A DNA stretch of 64,000 nt. Origin: Wuchereria bancrofti. Its lineage: Eukaryota; Nematoda; Chromadorea; Rhabditida; Onchocercidae. The notes under the pieces are model-generated. The model was not told the origin of the DNA and ran no database searches. It saw nothing but the letters and a program-made list of their open reading frames with translations. The stretch lies in contig SSBO01000004.1 of NCBI GenBank assembly GCA_005281725.1, positions 186,001 through 250,000 of the forward strand. The letters are read 5' to 3'. The translations under genes and the position numbers were made by a program. This document shows, piece after piece, positions 35,396 through 50,200 of this stretch (position 1 is the first letter of the stretch; the number at the start of each line of letters is the position of its first letter).

Positions 35396-38211
35396 ATTTT
35401 CATATGTCATGCGAATGGGAAGCAATCTGTGACACCTTTAGCGACATCTGTGGCAGTGGCACAAGAGCTACATTTGCACACCAACATTTACGACGGATGA
35501 TAGAGAACGCGTTGCGTACTGTTTCCATACCATTTTCAAAAATATAATTAAGTTAAGCAAGAGGTAGCATTACCTGGAATAAATAAAATCATATGTTCGA
35601 GTAATTATTATGAAAAAAATAACGAATAATCCTTTTTAATTAGGCTTGAAAATTAGAATAGTTTAGATAGATCATTTATTATATTAATAATTATTACAAT
35701 TTTGCGCTAATCGATTTTCAATGAAATTTTGTTGTTGAAAAATTACGACAGGCAGGTATCGATTAGTGCATTCATGCGGTTTAATTATGTTAATTCTGAT
35801 AGATATATGTTTTGTTGTTTATCTGACTGATATTATGATCGATTTCTAATCATATGTGGCATATATTTACCTGCTGATACACAAATAAATGATAATTACA
35901 TATATTGAAATGAATAGATCTAACTTATCTAAAATTGCTGTCACTATTGCACTATTGTCATTTTTATTCCGCCATTACTATCATCATCGTAGTCGTTATT
36001 TATTTGTTATTTATTATTATCATTATCATTATTATCAATTATTATCATTGGCATTATCATTCCTTAATTCATTATCACTGTCATCATTTCCTACCATGTT
36101 CATATTATCACTTTTTTGACTGCTAATTAGATGTAATTAATTAATTAAGTTTAATCAACGACTGAAAAGGAAAGTCTCAGATGACTGATATCACATAGTT
36201 TTTACATAAATGATTATGAAATATATACGCATTCGGCAGTTTCTGCGATATCAATTTACAAATATTATTAACGTTATCAACAATAATATTTTAATCATCG
36301 CTTGTTATCATTATTTTAATCATCATTATTGCTGTCTTGTTTTCATCATTACACTAATCAAATTATCAGTCTCTTTTTTCTATTTTTGTGATTGAAATCT
36401 CACTAACTAAGTTACTAGTAAGCCCAGCAGATTACTACAATTTTACTGTATGGCGAATATTATGTACTTGTAAAAATGATATACGCTATTAAGTCTAGTA
36501 AGTTAATTCATTTGTCGTGAATTTGAAGTAACTTTTTCGTCAGAAGAGCAGATGATTTAGGTTAGCTAAGTTCACTTGACTTATTTTAAGTTTGTAGAAT
36601 TTGAACTGAACCTTTTGTTTCTTATCTGCGAGCGAGATCGACCCAGATATCGTTTATTTTCTTTATAAATGTGACTCGATACAATATACAGTCGAATAAC
36701 TGAAATAGCGAAGGAATAAATGGTACTGTTGAGTAGGAGGAAGAGAAGACTGCCACCGATCGTTTCTTTGTTTATATACTGATCAGATCAGTGAAGCTTT
36801 TTAAGGATTTAGGAAGTGGGCCGGCTTAGAAGATTAACATTTACAATGAAGGCAAATGTACATTTACTATTTGAGGTTTAGATAAAGGATTCATTGTTTC
36901 AAAAAATGAGAAATAACAAAGAAATAACGAATTGGTTTATAGTGACGAATCATTAGCATTATTCTAAACGTTTAGTGTGTAATTAATTTTCTTTCCGGCT
37001 TTCCGACATCATCTGTTTATCCTATCTTCAATTAGTAATGAATTAATTTGTTGTTAATGAAGTAATTAGTTTAAGAAATCTAATTGTGCTGATTAGATTA
37101 AACGATTAATTAATCTTAACAAATTTCTCATAGAAATATAAATAGATAGAAAAAAGTAGAAAGAAAGCAAAGAAAAAAGTAGAAAAAGTAAATAGAAAAA
37201 AGCTTAGATAGAAGAGATTTTTAAATTTAAAAAAAAAAGAAATTCTAAACTTTTTCCTGTAGTTTAAAATGTCATTCCTTCCATTAGAATTATTTATTCT
37301 ATTTAAAAAGAGAAAATTACTATTTTTTTTTTTGTAAATCCTCAAAATAAAAGTTAATAATTGCATATAATTATTTATTATAGAAATTTTTTAATTAAAA
37401 TGAATACATGCTATTCTTTTATTAGATAGAGACATAGATAAAATAATCAACAAGCTCTGCTCCACTTTGTAGTATTGAAATAAATTTAAAATATAGATTT
37501 TCATTCCGTATTCAATTTTATGTTTTTCCATGCAATGCATTTCTTATTTATAACAATTTCTGTAATTATTTATTATTTTTTCCGAACTTCATTTCATATT
37601 TTTTCTTTAACTTCTTAAACTTTTTTCTGCATTAATTTAGCTTTATAATAAATTCAGTCTCACTTTTCTGTTTTATTTTTTAGAAATTTTATTTATAAAA
37701 AAAGAAAAATATAGCAGTAGCTATTTTTTAATGTCATTGTAATATATTTAAAGATTTCAACCTTTTTTTCTCATTAAGTTTTAAATTTTCACTTTTTTTT
37801 TTGAATTTTTGATGATATACGGGAGAGAAATGAAACGGGTCCAAAGACTTTTTTACACGTATTTCTTCAAAAAGTCTCAATTTAAAAAACCTAAAATAAT
37901 TATCCTTGAAAAAGAAAATTACTTTAATCATAGTATGAAAGTGGTATTTTCTTCTTTTTCTAACCTTAAGCCATAAATTAGCAATTTTATTTAAAAATTT
38001 AAAAGAAGACTGATAATTCTTAATAAGCAGAGAAAAAAAGAATGATTTGAACTTTTAGGACTAAACTTTTAGCTATAAATGTCGAACTGCTGTTGTTGTC
38101 ATATTTTCGTCCAATAATGTCATTTCATAAAATATATGAAAGGAAAAAAAAATTTTTTTTCATTTTAGTAGAAAATTTGAGTTTTTCTTTTTGTTTTCAA
38201 CATCTCTGTTA

Positions 38212-38214
38212 CAG
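38212..38214 (+). promoter_or_regulatory. Probable trans-splice acceptor of the Rab11-FIP gene
   Basis: TTTTTGTTTTCAACATCTCTGTTACAG ends 84 bases upstream of the chosen ATG. The resulting 5' UTR contains several upstream ATGs, including a short uORF starting at about 38219, which is unusual for a trans-spliced leader. It could also be a cis acceptor after an unseen exon. Confidence 0.4.
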
Positions 38215-38298
38215 TGAATATGATTATATGTTATGCACTAATGGTATATTCAATCATACGGCGATAAAAGGTGCAAAATCAATAATATTTGGGAGCAA

Positions 38299-41200
38299 AT
38301 GGCGCAGTTGTTCGAATCACTTGGTGAAATGGTTAGTTTTATTTGCTTAGAGAAACTGAAAATAATAAAATTGAATAGAATTGATAATATTATCAATTGG
38401 ATGAATAACAAATTGAAATTTTCATTATTATATTTTATCATCAACAAGCATTTTTTGTTAATTTCTTATTCGATACTTAGACATATTACTGTAATATAAA
38501 GAATTAATTATTGAAATTATAGTTGAAGCAATTTTCAATAATGTTATTAAAATTACATATGAAAGGTGGAATTATTTTTAATCAAATTGAAAAAGTTATA
38601 TATTGAAACATAAAATTGTTTTTATCGTTATACTCAAAAAAAATGGAAACGAGGAGTAAATTTTGATGTTTTATTTTTGTCAAATATTTTAACCCTTAAA
38701 ATTGCAATTTGAAAAAATTCAAAATGAAAATTTATAAAAATATAGCAGTAAAAATTATAACAGAAAATTTAAGCATAAAAATTGAAAACTAGAAATTTTG
38801 CAAATGACCTATTATTTTTGTAAATAATAGTGATAATAATATCATAAAATTGGTGATAATATCATAAAAGAATTTTTACCAACTTATATCTTTGAAAATA
38901 TGAAATTTTTTATTTACTTTAATATTTTTCATTAATATAATCGTGAAAGTTTTGTTGTTTATTCTAGTGGAATATAGTTTTTAAACGAAATGAAATAGCC
39001 ATTTTAAATGGATTATTTCAAAATTGAAATGGACAAAAGCAGCAAGGATAAGTAAAGAGACGATTTTATTTTATATTCGCATTTTAAACTAAAACTATTA
39101 ATAAAAGTAAATTGCATTGTTATCCTTTTGCAATATATCACTTCTCAACTATTGTCGATTTTTATAATTCTATTTTTCAACTAATTCTTTTAACTTTATT
39201 TTTTCGAATAAAAAAAATTTTTTTAAAGAAAGCATAGGTAATTGGAATAAATTTATTTCTGTTTAAAAGAATTTTTAAATGATGTCGTAGACTGAATAAA
39301 TAATACTCATATCGATATAAATTGTGAACAAATATTATTTTACTCTTTATTTTCTTTTCCTATTTTATGTAACTATATTCTTTTTGTATTTCTCATTTTA
39401 TCTGTCGATTTAATTATTATAATTATCGAATAAATTGACACTTATTTGATTTGAAATTAAAAAATTTAGGGAATTTCAAACTTTTATTTAAAGTCAGAAA
39501 TAATAAATCATATCATCCTATCAGTGGCAAACTTCAGGAGGAATTAATGTAGCACAAAAAGAAGAAAATGCTGATGAATTGTATGAGAAATAGAGAGAGA
39601 AATAAAAATAAAAAAAAATTATTCAAAAAAATTAAATTAAAGATAAAATAAATTATTCCTGAAAAGAAACCAAGGAAGTGTAGGTTATGCTTGGAAAAAC
39701 ATTATGATAGGAAGGAAGATATGGGGAAGTTAAGTTACATTATAGTAGGAAGATATGGGAAAATTAAATGAGTAGTGAAAAGAATTTTACAAAATTTGGT
39801 AGCAATAAAATTTGAAGTGCTATTCTTTATTTTTTTGATAAATTCAATAAAAAAGAAGCTGAAAAATTTAATCGAGCATTTTAATTAATGAGTCATTTAT
39901 TTTAATTGAAAGTATGAAAAATGATATGAAAAAATTTTTTCATATTAAGTAGTAAAAACAAAAGAAAAAAAATTAGTGCAATTTTTTTTTTTAATTTGAT
40001 TTTTTCCTCTCTTAAAACAAATTCATACTATATGTCACATTTTAATGACATGCTATGAAATTTCGATGATTTAAATTGTCCGAAAAAGAACGATAGTAAC
40101 ATTTTTTCTTTTGTTTTCTCAGTTTTATCATTAATCAAATCTTTTAATTTTGCCTTTTTATTTCTTTCAATTTATAAAACTTTTTGTTTCCTTTTTTCTG
40201 TGTTTTGACCGAATCATTGTTACTACATTTTATAATTATTATTATCATTACTATTGTTATTAATTATTGTCATTATCATCGTTTATCATCGTTACTATTA
40301 TTTATTATCATTATCATTATTATTACCATTACTATTATGTTATTATTAATTATTAGTAACCTATCAATCGTTTTTCGTATTAGGAAGGGAAGAAATTTGT
40401 ATTATTATGGATAATAATTAAAACAAATTATTTGAAATGGGCTAATTATTCACGCTAATTCAATTCTTCACATCATCCATACACCGTTACGAATGAAAAT
40501 CATTAATAATAAGTAACAATAATAGTAATAATAAAATAGTAATAATTGTGTTAATTAAAATGAATTATTTAAAATGAATTACATTTTTAATAATGACGAT
40601 GATGGTAATAATAATAACGATAATAATAATGATAACATTTATAATAATAATAATGATAATAACATTTATAACAATAGTAATAATAACGATAATTTTTATT
40701 GATTTAATGGTAATAATATTAATAATAATAGCATTTATAACAACAATAATGATATTAATAAAAATAGCATTTATAACAACAATAATAATATTAATAATAA
40801 TAGCATTTATAATAATAGTATTGTTAGTAATGACAGTGATTGTAATGAATTACTTAAAATGAACTACATTTTTAATAAATGACTCGACAATTTTCAACAT
40901 ACATTTGCACAATATGTGGAACAATTTTATTGGAATTTGAAGTTCTGTGTGCTATATTATAATCCGATGTGCAATCAACCTATTTTTACATCATATTTTC
41001 AACATTCATCGCTCCGGTTTCCCTTTTTTATGTCGTCATATAATGTACAGACACACACACGCACACACANNNNNNNNNNNNNNNNNNNNNNNNNNNNNNN
41101 NNNNNNNNNNNNNNNNNNNNNNNNNNNNNNNNNNNNNNNNNNNNNNNNNNNNNNNNNNNNNNNNNNNNNNNNNNNNNNNNNNNNNNNNNNNNNNNNNNNN

Positions 41201-44200
41201 NNNNNNNNNNNNNNNNNNNNNNNNNNNNNNNNNNNNNNNNNNNNNNNNNNNNNNNNNNNNNNNNNNNNNNNNNNNNNNTATAAGAAAATTATATAAAAAA
41301 TATATACAATAAATAAATATATAAAAAAATATATATAATAAATAAATATATAAAAAAATATATAATAAAAGAAATACGTATAATATATATATATATAAGA
41401 AAATTTAATTTCTGATTCATATATTGCTTATATTAATCGTTTTGATCCTTTAATACTTTATTCAAAATATTACACAGAATATTTTTATTAGTTTATTTTA
41501 AATTTTGCATTTTGTAATGATTAAATGATCTGTGCAACAAATTATGATAGAATTAATAATGTACAGTTAATTGATTTACCATAATTAATTATTTATAGTT
41601 TTTTTTTCTTCCAAATTAGGTATTGTCTATTTATTTTTCTTTGTACTTTCAAAATATTATAGTTGTATCATTTCTCAATTTTAATTAAATTATATGATGT
41701 AGAAAATTAAATATTTTTCAGTATATACAAATAATAACTAATTTAAAATTTTTTAATACTGCTTTCCAATTCCGAATTACATTTCTTTCTTTGAATTATG
41801 GTAGGATAAATAACTTTAGTAATTCATTTTATTTTTTGATGACTGCGTGAATAAATTGAAATTGTATTGAAAGAAAAGTTTTGTAAAGAAGGATTTTTGT
41901 TGAAAATTTATCGATGCTACATTACAATTTATCATATTACAACTAAACAAGTTTGAAAATAAAAATTATTTACTTTTATTTATAAAAACCATTTACTGTT
42001 TGTTTTTATCAGCGGTCATCAATTTTGATAAATTTTCAAAATGGACCCAATTTTTCCTCTTTTTTTATTGAATGCAATAATTAAATACTGATTCATTCCT
42101 TTATTTGTTATTAGTAACATTTGGCATTTTTAATTATTGTTGAAATTACCTTACTCACTGAGTTTTTAAATTTGTTGGATAAAAAAAAGGAAATCTAATA
42201 AATCATTTAATCACATTATTGCTCATTTGCTTAATTAAATTACTTGCAAAATCGATTAATATTTAATGATCATGTTAAAGTTACCTAATATAAGCATGAC
42301 CCATAAAAATCAGTGCACAAGAAGATAAAAAAAATGATTCATATCATAAATTTTAAAATAAAAAACATTAATGTATTATTTTATACGAAAAAAGATTAAA
42401 TAATTCTAATTTTTATAATTTTATTAGTGAAATAATTATTGCCATAATAAAAATTATCATTATTCTTTTGCTAATTAATTAAAATTTAATCATTTTTAAT
42501 ATATTATCGTATCAATGCTTAAATATATTCTTTTCATTTCATACATGTTTATTATCTATTCGTTCATTTAAGATGTACAGAAACAAAATTATGAGTAACT
42601 TTGTGATGATCGATTGATCTTTTCATGGTATTCTTCCGTGTCATTAACACATTGTACAAAAGTGATGAATCATTGTCCTTAGAATCAATGAATGATTGAT
42701 TGATTGGATTATCGATTATTTGTAAAACAGACAAATCGGACAAATTTTATTAATAAATAAACGTTTTGCTTATAAAATTTTAATCTTTACCGTTAAATAT
42801 TCATACACTTATGCTAACTTTTTATATTTTTTCTATTCCCTTTCTTTCTCTGTCTCTCCCTCTCTCTCTTCTTTTTTTTTTTTTGCTACTATTAGTTTAA
42901 ATTTTGCATTTGAAAATATTTCTTAAAAATTTATCATAATATCAAACGTGCTACAAAAATTTCTAAACTGCTATCATCTTTTAATAATATATGGACAAAT
43001 CGATCGATTGATCAATCAATCCTTTTACTATCTTACTTTAACATTTTATAAGCTAATATACACTACAAAACCAATTGCTTCTTTTTTTAGATTCAGTTAA
43101 AACTGTGATAAAATTGTCATATTAATATATCATATCATTATCACATCATAACAACAAATCATAATGTCCAAGAAAATAATTCATTACAGTTGATACGGAC
43201 TTTTATAATTTTTTCAAAATTATTTAATAATTTCAAAACATCTGTCTAGCCTAATCTTTTTTTTTGGATTATTTACCTTGAAAAATTAGAGACCTGTCAT
43301 TACATTACAGTAGAAGTCATATTTATGCCTTAATCAGAAAAAACCAGCAAAAGAAAAAGAATGATCACAGGCATCAATGACAACAAGGAGAATATCATCA
43401 TCATTGGTGATAATTATCGGTAAAATGATACTGAAAGTGTAGTTATGTTGGTTGTTGTAGTAATAGAGGTGATAATGGTAGTAATGATGATGACGGTGAT
43501 TGTGGTGGTGATAATTTATGATGATTATTATGATTTGTGATGATGATGATTGACGATGATGATGATGGTGATGACAGTGATGATTTTGACAAACTGCACA
43601 ATTTACTTGGTAAAGCTGGTCTAACTTCTAATTACAAATAAATTAATAAATTTTTAATGAAAATAAATAAAACAAAGGTGAAAAGCCGGATTTATTAAAA
43701 AAAAAAGTCATTATTAGCTCCTAAATAAACACAACTAATTGTTTATTCATTTTCCTAAAATTAATTTTGTTGCTAAAATTTTTTTCATTTTTTCTCTTTA
43801 TCATTATTTGCACTTATATTTGGCATGCATTTTGCCATTAATTAACAATAAATTGTTATTACTATTTTTCCTAAACTTTATAGATGAAAACAAATCATAA
43901 AATTCGTAATTTTAAAAATTTTTATTATATTCTATATCTTTAATTTGTCTAGAAGAAATGCATTGGTATTTCAAAATACATTTTAAATAAAACATTCTAA
44001 AATTTATACGTTTAAATTTCAACTGCTTTTTGTTAATTTGTGATTTACATTTTGTGATTTAACTAAAACTTTTTTTTTCGGTATTATTTTTATGAAAAAA
44101 AAACATAATTATTTTTATGAAAATATTCTACGAAATATTTATGCCAGCAAATATTTAACGTCCATTCTTGTTTCTTTTTTGATTTGAAAAATGTTGAATT

Positions 44201-47200
44201 TATTATACTGTCATGCCATTTTTTATCTTTCTTTAATCATTTTTTGCACGAATTTTTTTTAGCAATTAAAATTTTCCTATAATTTGAAATATATTAAAAA
44301 AAAGAAATACGAAAATTATTTGATCCACTGAATAGATTGGTAACAAAAATGATTGCTTATTGTGTCGTCTAACAATGCCATATTTTGAACATTTCACAAT
44401 TAGTTTTTCTCGTTTCCTGGAAAAATTAAAATGCAAATTATTTAAAATTGTGGAATGATATAAATTTTCCTTAATTCCCTATTCATTTATTTTGATCTAT
44501 GCGTTATTTCCTGTTTGTCATTCGTATATATCCTTTTTTTTGTCACCATATAAATGTCCTTAATTAGACAAGAAAAGTTTGCACTATTGGTTTTAATGCT
44601 TTACTTCATGTTATTTCAAAAAAAAATTTTTTTCTTCACTATTTTTTATTTTATTAACTAGTTTTAATTTTTTCTTTTCTTTTTTTTCAGTGAAAATTAA
44701 AGATAAAATTTGTTGATGGTTTTTTTATATCTACTGATAAGAATTTGTAACACGAATTGATATGATACGAGAATGGATAGACTGTTTTATTGATTCATTA
44801 AAATTTTAAATGAATGAAGAATAGTTTATAGATCAATTTGATATGTATAATATTTGCTAGGATTGCTTAAGGTTATTAATTTTTTTTTTCAAATTCAACT
44901 TATTTTTTTTTTTTAAAGAGAGAGAAATCAATACATTTGCATAGGAAAGATTTCGAATATCTAATAATTTAATGGTGCCAAAAAAAAAGTTGTCAATTAT
45001 GCAAATTTTTTTTACTATTTTATTTCAACAATTAACTCTTATATTTTACTTACTACATTTAACTTTTACCTTTTACTATGTTATATTTCCCAAACAGAGT
45101 GCACATTTCAAATAAATGACATTCATTAAATCTTTTTTAAATTTTAAATGAATGAATAATATAATTCCCACATAAATTTGGTGTATGCATCTATAATATT
45201 TGCGCAAATTGTTTAGTTTGGCGCAATAATATTTTTGAAAAATCTTCCCTTTCATGTAATATATGTAAAATTAATATTCTCCTTTCATTCTATGCCAATT
45301 ATTTTCCAATAAAATTTCAGAATTTCCTTTTCACCACTTTTTCATCTTTGCTTTCCATCTATTCAAACATTGTTCAGCGATATAATTTCATGCCTTGTAT
45401 TTTTTGTGTTTAAGAATTTTTGCAATTTTGCTCTTTTTTAATGCATCAATTTTATTTTTTTTAAGAAATTATTTTACTATCATTATTCATTATTATTAAG
45501 AAGTTATTTTACTATCATTATTCATTATTTATTTTGTTATTATTATGTGAGAATCATTATTATTATTATTATTATTATCATTGCTGTCATTATTATTATT
45601 TGCTTATTATTGTTAATAGGATATGTGTTTTTCGAGTTAAAATGAAATGTATAAATTAATTTGAAACAAAAAAAAGATTAAATGAGATTATGATGAGAAA
45701 TTTCACAAGAATTATTCTTTTTAAAAATGGTAAAAATGTACCATTTTTTAATTAGTGCAATCTTTCTAATTCACTCATTCAGTGGTTTATTCATTCATTC
45801 GTTCATTTCGATAAGTTAAACTTTTGCCATTAATTTGTCTACGATTCCTAATTAAATGATTCATTGATTAATTAAATTCTTTTCTTGATAAATTTTCAAC
45901 ATATCATACATTGCTTGATTAAAAAAAAAATAAATTAGCTACAGTTATTGATTATACCTAATTACTATTATCGTTATCAATATTAAATTAAATAATATTA
46001 AAAGGTGACTCATTTGATAATATATTTAAAATAATTATTTTTTTTAATACCAAATTAATTAGACGTATTATTTAGGTTAAACATTTCATGTTATTGTAAT
46101 GTTTTATTGCTTATTTCAAAAGTTGTTTTTCTTTTTTTTGACTGAAATTCTTTTTCTATTCATCATTTTTTTTTACATAAAATGAAAAATTGTTTAGTCA
46201 ATTGATTTATTATTATTTAACCCATTGATTTTACAACTATTTAATTGCCATTACTTGACCTTTATCGCTTTTACTGTGACCATTTGATCTATTGATTTGT
46301 TTATCAAATGACGCATTAACATTATTATAATTATTATAATTATTATTATTATTATTATCATCATCATTATTTTTGGATTATCGATTTATTATTATTTTAA
46401 CTTATCAGATTTTCACTTCTTGATCATATCAACTTATTATTTTATTGACTCTTATTGAATTTTCTTCACAATTAATTTGATTAGCATTAAATGTCATATG
46501 CTAATACATACTGTTTTTCATATTTAACTCATTCGTTAATTATCATTTTCATACATTTCAATGAAATATTTGCTGTGTAATTTTTCATTAAAAAATTAAT
46601 TGATTTTGAAATAAATTTTGAAATATAACTAACATATATTCATATGCAATTTGCATGATTGTTAACCTAAGTTATTCTTTTATGCACCCATTAATGTTTA
46701 ACTTTTAATTTTATTCATTCAATTATTTTTATGGTTTTTTCTCCTTTTATTTTACATTTGCGTTTTTCTTCTTTCCTTGCTTCCTTCCTCCTTTCATTTT
46801 CATTAAATGCTAAATGCTAGAAAATACTAAAAATAATTCATACGTAAAATTATAATTTAGTATATCAATCAATCATACTTCATGCTAATATCATCTTTCA
46901 CAAGAAAAAAAAATTCAATGAAAAATAAATTTATTTATTGATATAAAGTTGAATTCATTTCATATTTAATAGGAAAAAATATGCATAAATAATTTCATAT
47001 ATGTTAATGTGTGAGTGTTAAATATAAATTTTTTAATTTTTCACTAAAATATTTTTTCAGCATAATATCTTAATATGTGAACATTAAATATAAATTTTAA
47101 TAAATTTAATAAATAAATTTTTTTTACTAAAATACTAAAAAAAATATATTTAAAAAAATATAATAAAAAAATGTAATAAAAAATATATAAAAAAATATAG

Positions 47201-50200
47201 TTTTTACTAAAAAAAATATATTCATAAATTTAATAAATAAATTTTACTAAAATAATTTGTCAGTTTTAAATTTTTCTAAAATGATTTTAGTATGAATACG
47301 AGAAGATAAAAAAAATATTTTATCGAACATATACTTAACGTATATGTATGTTAATTATTGATGAGTAAATATTAAATTAAATTTTAATCTTACCACAAAT
47401 ATTCATGTAATTTAATTATAGTTATGTGTGTATAGTTTAATAGAGTATACATTTTTATGAGTAATTTGAATAGCAATTAATATTTTTTACATATACTTAT
47501 ACATTATATCTTACTCTTTTGTTAACTTGATATTTTCAGTTTTTTTCTTTTTTTTTTTAAATTGCAAGTTGAAACTTATAAAATTTAGATAAAGAAGTTA
47601 TTTTAAAAAAATTTAGAAAAATTTTTGGAAAAAAAAGAGAAATAACGATGATAAATATAAGAACATTTGGTGCTTTTAATACCTTTTTGTCTTTTTGTTT
47701 TTTTTTTGCTTCACATTTACTGAAAAGATTAGCCTAAAAAATAAACAAAACGAAAAAGAAAAGCTGAAAATGATAATTTTTTGTTCTCTCATAAAATTAC
47801 ATTTAATGAATTTACGTCAAAATGTTTTTCTTTTTGAAGTTTTAGTCGAATTATTTGCATTTTTATACTATATTATGTGAGAAAAAAGAAAAAAAAATGG
47901 ATTTTTCATTTTCTTGTATATTTACGCTTTAAAAAATTCACGTCATTTTTTATATTTAAATTTTTTTTCATCCTTTTTTTCTTTAAATGAAGTATAGAAA
48001 TTTTGTTTACAATATGAAATGGAAAGCAAATAAGCAAATAATAAAGTTCAAATTACTAATCATTTTTATTTTTAAGTTTAAATTGGTTTTTTCTTATGTT
48101 ATTTCACCTGTTTTCAAAAAAAAAAATGTTGATAAATATGAGAGAAAAGATGAGGAGAGAGAGAGAGAGAGAAAGGAAAAGACTTTAATTTCCTCTCCAT
48201 AAGACATGTATTTCATGTTTCGTCAATTTTAAAATTATCACAGCCGTTTATATGCTTTCAGTATTACTTTCATAATGGCATAATTAGTTTTTTAGTATTA
48301 TTCAAAATAACTTTTAAGTTTATGTCATGACCTTCCTTTTTTCTCATTTCTTTTTAAATGTTATTTAATATATCATTAATTGTTAATGAAAAAATATTTT
48401 TAAAAATATCACACTTTTTGGAGATTTTAGTTGGAAAAAATTTAACTTTGATTAATAAATTCAAATAAATTTCGTAAGCAATAATATTTTAGCATATTTA
48501 TTTATATTTTTTTCCATATCTTACTCTTTTATTTTTCATCGTTCTTTTTTTTACTGTTTTTTTTTGTTGTTTATTATTATTATTGTTGTTCTTGCTTTGT
48601 GTTGCTATCGTTTTTGTTGTTTGTTATTGTTGTTTACACTTCAACAAACAGTGAACATTAATAACTTACAGGTCAATTGTAAATATTGGATGAACAAAAG
48701 CTTCTTATATTTTCGATGTTTCATTTAAAAGTAAGGATTTCATGGTTTTAAATTCGTTTAATATCCTGAACATAGCAAATTTTTGTTTGTTTTTTTTTGA
48801 ATTTTTTAAGTTTGAGTTTTTTTTCCTAACTAATCCCAATATTTATTAAATTTCTTTTCATTCGTTAGTTATATCATTAATATGAATGTGTATGATTTTT
48901 CTTACATTCTGTTGCAAATTAATTTAGCTATTAATTTAGTATTAATTTTGATCATTAAATTTATTTAGACTGATAGACTGTGAAGTATAAATAAAATAAG
49001 CAGTCAATTAATCAATATTGTTTAATTGTTCATTGCAATTAAATCTTTCGGTTAATTAATTATTAGAATGAATGAATGATTCATAATGGAATGAATATGA
49101 TCGAATGACAGAATGAATAATTCAAAAATGAAAATGAATGGTAATATATGTTTAACGAAAAAGTTTTTCTAAAATTTTTGGATATTTTAAATTTCGTTTC
49201 TTTTTTAAGTTTTATATCTTAAATTAAAAAAAAAGAAAACGTATTTTTTTTAACTTCTTGTCAATTAATGTGAACATTTCTAATGTAATAGTTTGTACCA
49301 TATGTGTTAAAAAAAATATTTTAAAAGTTTTTTTAAAATAGAAAAGCAAAATATTTATAATTTCTTTACAGATGTTTAAAGATAAAAATTTCTTTTTCCT
49401 CATATTTTTTTTCTCGAAAACTTAATCTTTAAGAAAAATCGCTGGACAATCTCGATTCTTGATGATTTATCACTCTTATTTTTTTTTTTAGTGAAAAATG
49501 TTTGAGAGTTTTGACGAGAGAAAAGGATAAGTTTTATTTTCCTTTATTTTCTTTTTTTCAACTTTTTTAAAAATAAATCAATTCATCGATTATTTTTGCT
49601 CTTTTTTTAAAACTTTTTAAATAAATTTAAGTATGATTTTTTTCGTAATTTTTCTTCTTGAAAAGTTTATCCTGTAAAAGATATAATATGATATGATTAT
49701 TTGATTACTGTGATTGTTTGTTTGTTTGCTTGTTTACAGTTTCTTTTTCTCCTTCACAATTATTTGTTCATTTTAAATAATTGCAGAAATATTTCGTTTT
49801 CAAAAAATATAAATGACTAATATACCTTTCTTTTCTTTTTTCTAGGAAAGAAAATTTGATGATAACCTTTAACCCTAACATATACATTTATTTTAGTTTT
49901 ATGTTATATTTATAATTTTTGTTTACCAAATACAAATAAAATTAAGAGAGATTATATTTTTGAAGTAACTATTAGTATTTTATATAAAAAACAATTTTAT
50001 TATCTCAAATTTTGTTATTTCAACTGTCAAAAAAAAGGATTTTTTTTTTGGAACACATTTCGAATATTTCACAATAATACTTAATTATTATTAATTTTTT
50101 TTTCAAATGAAATTCCTAAACTTTTAATAAAATTTGTATAAGAAGTTTTTTTGAAAAGAAAAAATTTTAAATAATTTAAGAAATATTTTTTTTTTAAAAA

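Larger units (their letters stand above)
28582..38211. other. Long intergenic region with degenerate repeats
   Basis: About 9.6 kb between the hydrolase and the Rab11-FIP gene. It contains an ATGATT-rich degenerate array (28600-28850), a repeat built on AAGTGAACTTTT (29155-29350), a GA-rich tract (29515-29605), a 76-bp tandem repeat (29881-30100), a TACTGTA/TACAGTA-rich block (32285-32890), TG-rich microsatellites (34584-34680, 35280-35395) and ATT/ATC runs (35960-36110). G+C rises around 35400-35520 and 36590-36850 without good coding signal. No gene is supported. Confidence 0.5.

Noticed and set aside
35282..35500. A 72-codon frame after a TTTCCAG site
   Set aside because: Most of it translates a TGTA microsatellite. 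The non-repeat tail is short and has no recognisable similarity, and no partner exon fits.
40184..40862. Ile-rich plus-strand frames
   Set aside because: They are translations of ATT/AAT trinucleotide repeats within an intron.
40916..41312. Frames running through the N gap
   Set aside because: Most of their length is Ns; no coding evidence.
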